DNA of 47,570 nt from an uncultured Fusobacterium sp. (lineage in GTDB: Bacteria; Fusobacteriota; Fusobacteriia; Fusobacteriales; Fusobacteriaceae): positions 1-47,570 of the forward strand of contig NZ_CAJKIS010000016.1 in assembly GCF_905200055.1 (NCBI RefSeq). Direction: 5' to 3'. The notes under the pieces were generated by a model that saw only the letters and a program-made list of their open reading frames with translations, had not been told where the DNA came from and made no database searches. The position numbers were made by a program, and so were the translations under genes. This document shows, in pieces, positions 41,963 through 47,570 of this stretch. Every line of letters starts with the position of its first letter. Positions within the stretch are counted from its first letter, which is position 1.

Positions 41963-42047
41963 TAGCCATCACTTCTTTTTTCTTATCAAGGATTTTTTTC
42001 AATTCCTTGATCTTTAGGATTGCTAATATAATTTTTTGTTTTCTCAT
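41952..42047 (-). CDS. 31-residue leader ORF overlapping the recombinase gene
   Basis: A tiny basic protein (RKQKIILAILKIKELKKILD in its first 21 residues, ending VMANGL) in another frame than the recombinase. Its SD AAGGAGG stands 6 nt from the ATG, far stronger than that of the recombinase, and its stop lies 8 nt past the recombinase ATG. A translational coupling peptide is the simplest reading. The helical, Lys-rich form could also allow a protein role. Confidence 0.65.
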   Translation of the reverse strand: MRKQKIILAILKIKELKKILDKKKEVMANGL

Positions 42048-42160
42048 AGAAAGCCTCCTTCTTTTTAAAAGGAGAGTATGGTACAATAAGCTATAACATA
42101 CTCTCTTTTGGTTTGGGTTTGTTATTTATAGCCTGATGAGTGCCAGTCATCAGGTTTTTT
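42039..42160 (+). ncRNA. Candidate plus-strand antisense RNA
   Basis: Two plus-strand hairpins (GAGAGTATG/CATACTCTC at 42072-42105 and CCTGATGA/TCATCAGG at 42132-42154, the latter with six T) lie opposite the recombinase leader. A TATAAT at 42027-42032 with TTGATC 14 nt before it is a weak promoter. No plus-strand ORF is present. The spacing is short of optimal. Confidence 0.35.
42132..42160 (+). terminator. Plus-strand terminator between the recombinase and AAA+ genes
   Basis: CCTGATGA/TCATCAGG, seven-base loop, then six T on the plus strand. The minus strand, on which the flanking genes are read, has no T-run here. Confidence 0.7.
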
Positions 42161-42183
42161 ATATATCAAATTATTATATATAA

Positions 42184-43983
42184 TTAATTTTTAATAAGGT
42201 CACCGAAAGAATATTTTTGAAAAATACTCATACTATTTTTATTTATTAGTTCATTTTCTCCAGTAAGAAAGTTGAATACTAAATAAAAATCTGGTGGAAT
42301 ATTTTGATTGTAACCCCAATTTGCTCCTGAAGCATAAAGGGAATAACGTGAACAATCATCTCCAAGATAATGGACTAATGATATGTCACTAAAATCATGA
42401 GCTTTTCCATTTTTAGCTAAAATCTCAGCTTCTTTCTTATTTAATTCTATCCCTACACAGTCTAGAGCAATTTTTTCAATCTTAGTATTTTCGTGATTTA
42501 TAAAAATTCTATGTGGAGAAAAGATACAAGGTTTATTAATATTAAATATCACATTTTTTAAATTTGAATGAAGCATAGGAGTAGTCTCAGAGTTGTTATT
42601 ACTAGGATTTATAATTTTTAACTGATTATCCACAGTCTTTCTAAATTCCATAGCTCTTTCATAAAGGAACATAAACTCATTAAATCTTTCTTTGATTTGA
42701 TAAGCAGAAACATTGTCAATATATTCAGGAAAAAGAATTTTTACAAATCCTTCAAAACCCTTTTCTATTGAGTTTTGTGTCCTTATACTAGAACTTTTCC
42801 ATTGAATATTTAATGCTTCTTGAAAAAGATTTATATCAAAGTTCTTTTCTCTAAGTTCAACAAGGGCTTCTTTTAGCAGTAAACAACTACAAAGAGAACT
42901 TTCTTTTTTACTTTTCATGATTTGGGAAAAAGTTCTACATCCCCATGAATTAAGTAAACTTGTAATTCTTGAAACGAAAGCTTCGCCATCAGATGATTCC
43001 ATTATTATTGTATCTTTAAAAAGTTGTTGTTGGTTAACAAACAAACCTAGAAGATCTATTTTATTTTTAGGATTTCCTAGAATCACTATGCTTGTGTCAC
43101 TTTCTTTTTTATTGATGCTATTGATCATAATTTTTCCCTTATATTTTTCACCATCCATATATAGTTGAAAGGCAGTTATAAGTTCAGAGTCAGTAATTTT
43201 ACTTAATTCATCCATGATGAAAGCTGTTTTTACTTTAAAAAAATCTCCTTCTTTATCACCTCTACCATCAACAATAATGTTTGCACGTGTAGCCATTAAT
43301 GTATATCTATCGAATCCTAAGGAAAGATAAGTTTGTGTTTTTCCAAGTTCTTTTTTAGAAATATCAAGCAATAGAAATTTTTTAACTACCAAAGGAAGTA
43401 ATCTTGCTATTCCAATTATTTTTTCGTGATAAAGTAAAACCTCTGGATTTAAACCTAGAACTTCTAAGACTAAGTTAATTCTTTCTGAAAGGCTTTTTCC
43501 ACTTAAAAATTTACTCCATTGTTTTAATGGTTCTAAGTAAGTATATACAGTGATGTTTGAAAAAGAATAGCAGTTAAGAGCAGGGCTAAAACTGATATTA
43601 GCACTACATAATATAGTACAGCCCTCATATTTTCTAATAAAAGAGTTTAAATCTTTTCTATTAAAGAATATTTTTCCTTCTATACTTTTTTCTTTGAGAG
43701 GTACAATAACTTCTATACAACTATTTGAATTTGATGTTATTTCCTTAACAAAAAGAGAAAGATTTCTTTTGATAGTACAACAATCATCTTTAAACCTCAA
43801 GTCTTTTATATCCTCATATGTTAAACAAGGCTCATTAATATCAGCTACACTTCGATCTTTAATTTCAAAAGAGAAAGCTCTTTTCTGTTTTTTAGAAGAA
43901 GCAACTTCTATAGCTTCTGCAAATAAACCTCGAATCTCTTCAGGTGTTAATTCTTGTAAAGCTTTCATAATAGTATCATTCAT
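42184..43983 (-). CDS. BrxL-like AAA+ ATPase
   Basis: A 599-residue protein whose centre looks like the BREX protein BrxL (Lon-related, MCM-like AAA+). A degenerate Walker A ends in ELGKTQTY (residues 212-219, GKT at 214-216). Walker B is TAFIMDEL at 253-260 and sensor 1 is SIVILGNP at 298-305. The N-terminal 150 residues look beta-rich, as a DNA-binding region would be; the C-terminal 200 are unrecognised. BrxL is usually part of a multi-gene phage-defence locus, but no other BREX gene is here. Its ATG overlaps the partner gene by 8 nt; AGGAGG is upstream. The BrxL link is by motif order, not a search. Confidence 0.6.
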   Translation of the reverse strand: MNDTIMKALQELTPEEIRGLFAEAIEVASSKKQKRAFSFEIKDRSVADINEPCLTYEDIKDLRFKDDCCTIKRNLSLFVKEITSNSNSCIEVIVPLKEKSIEGKIFFNRKDLNSFIRKYEGCTILCSANISFSPALNCYSFSNITVYTYLEPLKQWSKFLSGKSLSERINLVLEVLGLNPEVLLYHEKIIGIARLLPLVVKKFLLLDISKKELGKTQTYLSLGFDRYTLMATRANIIVDGRGDKEGDFFKVKTAFIMDELSKITDSELITAFQLYMDGEKYKGKIMINSINKKESDTSIVILGNPKNKIDLLGLFVNQQQLFKDTIIMESSDGEAFVSRITSLLNSWGCRTFSQIMKSKKESSLCSCLLLKEALVELREKNFDINLFQEALNIQWKSSSIRTQNSIEKGFEGFVKILFPEYIDNVSAYQIKERFNEFMFLYERAMEFRKTVDNQLKIINPSNNNSETTPMLHSNLKNVIFNINKPCIFSPHRIFINHENTKIEKIALDCVGIELNKKEAEILAKNGKAHDFSDISLVHYLGDDCSRYSLYASGANWGYNQNIPPDFYLVFNFLTGENELINKNSMSIFQKYSFGDLIKN

Positions 43984-44551
43984 CTAAATAACCTCCTGCT
44001 TTTCTATCTTTCACAGAATATGTATTTTTATTGACTCTTATTTTTGGATTTGCCATAAATATAGCAGTCACTTTTTGTTGTGATTCTACTATTTTATATA
44101 CAATATCCATATTAGTTAATAGCTTTTCTCCAGAAAGATTACTGCTTTCTTTTACTATTGAAAATATATCTTTTACTTCTTTTTCACCAGTAATATATTC
44201 TCGGATAGTTTTTTTAATTTTTTCATCAACACAGCATTCCTCTTCTTTTAGAATATGATCTTTATTTTCTTCTACAGTAGTCATATACTTTAAAAAAGAA
44301 TCGAATTCTTCTTGAGTTCTTATAGGAATAATGTGGTTGATAAAATTTTTATTATCAGATGGGGGTTCAAGAATTTTCTTCTCAATTACCCCAGCTCCTA
44401 CTATAAGGTACTCTCCTTTTTTTAAGAAAATCTTCGCTTCAAGTTCACTCAAATTAAAACATTTTCCAGTAAGTATCTGTACAGTAGCATAATCTTCAAG
44501 ATATAAGGCTACTTGTATTAAAGTCAATAAAATCTCTTTTGTGATTTCCAT
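43976..44551 (-). CDS. 191-residue partner of the BrxL-like protein
   Basis: Not recognised. A 191-residue acidic protein: helical N-terminus (EITKEILLTLIQVALYLEDY), a middle strand region (AKIFLKKGEYLIVGAGVIEKKI), a CC pair in KEEECCVDEK, and a C-terminal segment KVTAIFMANPKIRVNKNTY. ATG 44551 is chosen over ATG 44566 because GGAGG lies 8 nt before it. It overlaps the AAA+ gene by 8 nt, so the two proteins are made together, which suggests an ATPase and adaptor or a substrate-selecting subunit. Confidence 0.65.
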   Translation of the reverse strand: MEITKEILLTLIQVALYLEDYATVQILTGKCFNLSELEAKIFLKKGEYLIVGAGVIEKKILEPPSDNKNFINHIIPIRTQEEFDSFLKYMTTVEENKDHILKEEECCVDEKIKKTIREYITGEKEVKDIFSIVKESSNLSGEKLLTNMDIVYKIVESQQKVTAIFMANPKIRVNKNTYSVKDRKAGGYLDE

Positions 44552-44594
44552 ATCACTAACCTCCATTATTTATTGTTTTTTTACTAAATAAATG

Positions 44595-44606
44595 TTACTA
44601 TAGTAA
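44595..44606. promoter_or_regulatory. Palindrome near the 191-residue gene start
   Basis: TTACTATAGTAA, a perfect 12-bp palindrome, 44 nt upstream of the minus-strand start. Possible operator of the AAA+ operon. Confidence 0.4.
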
Positions 44607-44693
44607 ATATCTTTATGTAGGTTTAAGAGAATTAGGGAGTAAGATAGATGAATGTAGATTATTTCTTTTCATTTTCATCTCCTTTTTATTTAA

Positions 44694-44721
44694 TTGTCAA
44701 TGTTCTAGGCAAATATATAAT
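44694..44721 (+). promoter_or_regulatory. Promoter of the 429-residue gene
   Basis: TTGTCA (44694-44699), 16-nt spacer, TATAAT (44716-44721). A 12-bp palindrome AACAAATTTGTT (44722-44733) covers the expected start point and could be an operator. Confidence 0.7.
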
Positions 44722-44766
44722 AACAAATTTGTTTTAATTTTTTAATGGAGGGTTTTTAAGACAAAA

Positions 44767-46056
44767 ATGGGAAATTTAGAAGTGTACAATTTAAAAGAAT
44801 TGGCTAATGATAGTGAAAGGAAAAAAAGAGAATACTATAGAAATGAAGTTTATAAATTAGGAATAAACTTTGATTTACTTTCATTAGAATGCCAAAAAAA
44901 TATAATTGATTTTTTTATAGAATTAAAAGAGGATGAGTTAGAGAAGACAGAGAAATCTGAGAAGCAATTAATAACTTTGATAAAAAAAGGTGATAAAAAA
45001 ACTTTTGATAAAATGTTTGAAAAATTAAGTGATTGTGAATTTCTTAGTTTAGAAAATGAAAATGGAAATCAACAAATATATTTATTATATGAAATTAATA
45101 AAAATATAAGTTGTCAATTTGAAAAATTAATGATGGTAAATGGGAATTTTGATATATTGGAACAATTTTCGATTGTAAGAAATAATTATTTTAAGACTTT
45201 AAGAGATATTTTAAATGAAAAGGTAGAAAAAATTCAATGTTTCGGTATGATAGAAGAAATGATAATAAGTAATTTAATTTGGTCTTGGGAAAATATATAT
45301 TTTTTTTCAAATAGAACAAAAATTGAGAGGAAAATTTATTATAGTATGTTTGAAGTGATTTTAACAGAGTTAAAGGAACGTGTGGCAAAACAAAATTTAG
45401 AAAAAAAAGAGTTATTGATTACAAGTAACTATGATGAAATTATTCTTAATTTTCTTCTTTTAAAAGAATTAATGATAGGAAAATTTGGAGATAAAGAAAT
45501 TAGTATTAATTGCAATCAAAACATTGAACAACTAAAAGAAGCATTCAAAAAATTATTCGGAGAAGCTATTTCTAGTATTAAATTTAAGGATCTTAGAACA
45601 GAAAATTTAAGAAAAGATAATAATTTTTCAAAGAGAATTGAAGAGATAAAAACGTTAATTTCAAAACTAAATAAATTAGATGGAGGAGGTGCTATTCCAG
45701 AAACGTCAGAGTTTTTAGAATTACTATATATTTTCATTTATAAAAGTGAAACTAAAGTAAAAATCAATTCAGTTACAGAAAAAGAAAGAAAGATATATAC
45801 ATTGATAAGATATATTTTAGAAGGAAAAGATAAAGATGAAAAAATTATAAGAGCATTAAATAATTATATTAGAGATGTAATATTTTTTATTAAAAACAAA
45901 GATGATGAAATATTGTATATTAAAAATTTAAAGAATCTACTAAGAGAATTATTTGAAGAAATTAATAAAGGAATGAATAAGGAGTTAATTCAGAAAAATC
46001 TGTATATAGTAATGAAAATATTTGTAGATAAATTATGTCAATTTAAAGTCTCTTAA
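44767..46056 (+). CDS. Helical protein of unknown function (429 residues)
   Basis: Not recognised. A soluble, Lys/Glu-rich protein, almost wholly alpha-helical by its pattern, without signal peptide or membrane segments. A Gly-rich break (LDGGGAIPETSEF) near residue 305 divides it into a 300-residue N-terminal and a 120-residue C-terminal part. No nuclease, kinase or P-loop motif is visible. The nearest SD (GGAGGG, 44747-44752) stands 14 nt from the ATG, an unusually long gap. It is divergent from the AAA+ operon across a 200-nt spacer. Codon use is strongly AT-biased. Confidence 0.7.
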   Translation: MGNLEVYNLKELANDSERKKREYYRNEVYKLGINFDLLSLECQKNIIDFFIELKEDELEKTEKSEKQLITLIKKGDKKTFDKMFEKLSDCEFLSLENENGNQQIYLLYEINKNISCQFEKLMMVNGNFDILEQFSIVRNNYFKTLRDILNEKVEKIQCFGMIEEMIISNLIWSWENIYFFSNRTKIERKIYYSMFEVILTELKERVAKQNLEKKELLITSNYDEIILNFLLLKELMIGKFGDKEISINCNQNIEQLKEAFKKLFGEAISSIKFKDLRTENLRKDNNFSKRIEEIKTLISKLNKLDGGGAIPETSEFLELLYIFIYKSETKVKINSVTEKERKIYTLIRYILEGKDKDEKIIRALNNYIRDVIFFIKNKDDEILYIKNLKNLLRELFEEINKGMNKELIQKNLYIVMKIFVDKLCQFKVS

Positions 46057-46075
46057 TTATAATCGTTTTTATTAC

Positions 46076-46104
46076 TTGTTTTAAAATTAATTATATATTA
46101 TATA
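46076..46104 (+). promoter_or_regulatory. Possible promoter of the 26-residue peptide and Gp157 gene
   Basis: TTGTTT (46076-46081), 17-nt spacer, TATATA (46099-46104). The 35-nt region after it leads into the GAAA-capped hairpin. Confidence 0.45.
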
Positions 46105-46138
46105 GTAGTTAAATAAGATTTGCATAATAAAAAACTAG

Positions 46139-46175
46139 AAGTCCAGTTTACAGAAATGTAGGCTGGACTTTTATA
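46139..46175 (+). terminator. GAAA-capped hairpin with T-rich tail
   Basis: AAGTCCAG/CTGGACTT, continued by two T-G pairs and TACA/TGTA, closed by a GAAA tetraloop: a near-continuous 14-bp helix. The tail TTATATT is weak, so it may attenuate rather than end transcription. Confidence 0.65.
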
Positions 46176-46201
46176 TTACCAAAAAATAGGAGGAGATAGT
46201 T

Positions 46202-46282
46202 ATGGGTACATTTGCAGGAATCTTAATTTTAGTAGGGACTACTATAAAAGCATTAGATGATATTTTAAATGATAAGAAATAG
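46202..46282 (+). CDS. 26-residue hydrophobic peptide
   Basis: A tiny protein, GTFAGILILVGTTIKALDDI and then LNDKK after the initial Met: one membrane helix and a charged C-terminus. A strong SD AGGAGGAGATAGTT lies upstream. It ends 12 nt before the Gp157-like gene. The size and form fit small phage membrane peptides or type I toxins; neither is shown. Confidence 0.6.
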   Translation: MGTFAGILILVGTTIKALDDILNDKK

Positions 46283-46294
46283 GAGATGAGAGGA

Positions 46295-46798
46295 ATGGCA
46301 GGAATGAAGCTATATGAGATTAGAAATGGAATGATTGATACTCTAGACATATTTCTAGAAAGTGATCAAACAGAGATAGACAGAGAGAACTATAACGATA
46401 TTATGGATTATTTAAAGGAAGAGTTAAAGAGCAAAAGCACTGATCTAATAAAGTATATTAGAAACTTGGAGCTAGAGAATACAGTGACTAAGCTAGAGAT
46501 TGAAAGATTAGAGGATCTTAAAAAAGGTAAGGAAAAGAAAATTAAGTCAATTAAGAGCTATATAAAGGGAATCTTACTTGATTTAGATAAAAAGAAAGTA
46601 GAAACAGAGTTAGGAAACCTTAGCCTTAGAAAAACTACAAGTGTGGAGATAACAGATATTTCAAAGATACCTAAAGAGTACTTAGTAGTAAAAGAGGAAG
46701 TCACACCATCTAAAAAACTTATAGGAGATAGTCTAAAGAAAAATATACTGATTGATGGAGTAGTTTTAAAAGAGGACTATTCAGTGTTGATAAAATAA
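46295..46798 (+). CDS. Siphovirus Gp157-like protein
   Basis: A protein of about 167 residues with a long coiled coil (LELENTVTKLEIERLEDLKKGKEKKIKSIKSYIK, in parts: TVTKLEIERLEDLKKGKEKK near 65-84) and the family's C-terminal block LGNLSLRKTTSVEITDISKIPKEYL near 105-130. Gp157 proteins of streptococcal phages are linked to phage resistance or replication. Start choice is between 46295 and 46304; AGGAG (46281-46285) fits 46295, and 46286 abuts it. Confidence 0.82.
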   Translation: MAGMKLYEIRNGMIDTLDIFLESDQTEIDRENYNDIMDYLKEELKSKSTDLIKYIRNLELENTVTKLEIERLEDLKKGKEKKIKSIKSYIKGILLDLDKKKVETELGNLSLRKTTSVEITDISKIPKEYLVVKEEVTPSKKLIGDSLKKNILIDGVVLKEDYSVLIK

Positions 46799-46985
46799 TC
46801 CTGAAGGAATTACGAGGAATCCTAAAGGATTTAAAAGGAAAATATTTAAGAAAAGCAGGAAAAACCACAGGAATTTAGGAAAAGTGAGGAATTTTAGATA
46901 AAACATAAAAACATCTTAAAATCACATTTCCTGATTCCTGATTTAGAAAAGTGTATATAGTTTTCAAGAAAAATACCCATTTTAA
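46799..46985. repeat. Gene-free stretch with clustered AGGAATT-like repeats
   Basis: At least four near-copies of AGGAATT or AGGATT and three of AGGAAAA occur within 46801-46900, with the reversed form TTTCCTGATTCCTGATT near 46926-46942. No ORF is supported on either strand. It could be a replication origin with iterons or a regulatory region. Confidence 0.45.
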
Positions 46986-47001
46986 AGGAGGAAAGTTGAT
47001 T

Positions 47002-47570
47002 ATGGAAAATAAAGAGTTTATGAATATCATTGAAGGATTAAAAGGCAATATAAATGACAAGATAAAAGATTTCTTAGAGAACTCACAAGAGTTAAAAGAC
47101 TTTATAGATTTTAGAAAGAAACATTTCTATAATTACAGCATTAGAAATACAGTACTTATATATAAGCAAGATAGATCAGCAAGTACAGTAGCAGGTTTTA
47201 AGAAATGGAAGGAGTTAGGTTACAACATTAAAAAAGGAGCAAAGGCAATAAAAATCCTAGTACCATTAATCACTAATAGAGAGAAAGAGGGAAAGGATGA
47301 AAAATATGTATATGGATATAAATATGCAAATGTCTTTGATATTAAAAGCACTGTTCCCACAGATAAAGCAGTTGAGTTACCAACTATTGATACTAGAATG
47401 AAAAGAGGGAACAGTCAATATAGGATAACAGAGTTATTTAAAAGGACTAAAGAGATAGTTGAACAATATATCCCAGTAGAAGTAACAGATGAACTTGAAG
47501 CTAAAGGAATGACAGATGGTGAGAAGATCTATATTAGAAAAGACAGATATGCAGCTATGAGTGGAACTTT
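47002..47570 (+). CDS. ArdC-like ssDNA-binding protein, cut off at the window edge
   Basis: An open frame of 189 codons with no stop before the window ends. The N-terminal block FIDFRKKHFYNYSIRNTVLIYKQ (in parts: FYNYSIRNTVLIYKQ near residues 48-62), then VAGFKKWKELGYNIKKGAKAIKIL near 71-94 and YKYANVFDI near 112, matches the ArdC N-terminal domain (DUF1738) found in antirestriction and conjugation proteins. AAAGGAGG (46984-46991) stands 10 nt from the ATG; TTG 46996 is an alternative. The usual C-terminal protease domain would follow outside. Confidence 0.85.
   Translation, partial: MENKEFMNIIEGLKGNINDKIKDFLENSQELKDFIDFRKKHFYNYSIRNTVLIYKQDRSASTVAGFKKWKELGYNIKKGAKAIKILVPLITNREKEGKDEKYVYGYKYANVFDIKSTVPTDKAVELPTIDTRMKRGNSQYRITELFKRTKEIVEQYIPVEVTDELEAKGMTDGEKIYIRKDRYAAMSGT

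Noticed and set aside
44613..44678. Short minus-strand ORF of 21 codons with SD AAGGAG in the divergent spacer
   Set aside because: The SD is good, but the ORF has no recognisable character and no promoter with a sound -10 on that strand; it may be chance.
46875..47060. Minus-strand ORF of 61 codons
   Set aside because: It overlaps the start of the ArdC-like gene, has no SD and is a by-product of AT-rich sequence.

Overview
The window is a very AT-rich bacterial chromosome segment that looks like Fusobacterium. The clues are gene content and style: many small secreted proteins, a YwqK-repeat protein, an ABC transporter with a DUF3798 binding protein, an MsbA-like half-transporter, low-GC codon use and strong GGAGG ribosome binding sites. 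The species cannot be fixed from this sequence alone.

Layout. 1-414: tail of a tRNA operon (Glu partial, Ser, Phe, Val, Asp). 0.5-10.4 kb: an ABC exporter, a GNAT acetyltransferase, then a run of envelope or secreted proteins of mostly unknown role (DUF2207, DUF3592-like, YwqK repeats, three small exported proteins, a DUF2262-like protein) ending in a likely zeta-type toxin-antitoxin pair. 10.7-16.1 kb: a five-gene ABC importer operon (DUF3798 binding protein, RbsA-like ATPase, two permeases, a small membrane-anchored protein). 16.4-17.4 kb: a glucosaminidase and a short 2[4Fe-4S] ferredoxin. 17.8-25.9 kb: the CIRCE-controlled hrcA-grpE-dnaK block, ogt, an aldose epimerase-like gene, dnaJ, yajC, an amidase and a GerMN protein. 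26.3-29.3 kb: two divergent MATE efflux genes. 29.3-30.7 kb: infC-rpmI-rplT with a structured leader and an ATT start for infC. 30.7-33.7 kb: queD-queE-folE-queC-queF under a preQ1 riboswitch, a full route from GTP to preQ1. 33.7-35.6 kb, minus strand: a DEDDh exonuclease and the SstT serine/threonine symporter. 35.8-36.6 kb: eutS and eutP without other eut genes. 36.6-40.1 kb: the TPP-riboswitch-controlled ykoFEDC thiamine-precursor ECF transporter. 40.1-40.4 kb: tRNA-Ser(TGA), tRNA-Ser(GCT), tRNA-Arg(ACG).

40.5 kb to the right edge is a mobile element whose far end lies outside the window. It starts next to tRNA-Arg with a large serine recombinase and its tiny upstream ORF. Then come an operon of a 599-residue BrxL-like AAA+ protein with a 191-residue partner, a divergent all-helical 429-residue orphan, a 26-residue membrane peptide behind a GAAA-capped hairpin, a phage Gp157-type protein and a truncated ArdC-like gene. 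This is the best place to look for an undescribed system: the BrxL-like protein sits without the other BREX genes and is paired with an unrecognised partner.

The window is also rich in RNA regulation. It holds two riboswitches with clear switching logic (the TPP one also buries the SD), an infC leader attenuator, a probable minus-strand sRNA between the ferredoxin gene and hrcA, a 155-bp nested inverted repeat, and a pair of intergenic hairpins preceded by an anti-SD complement.
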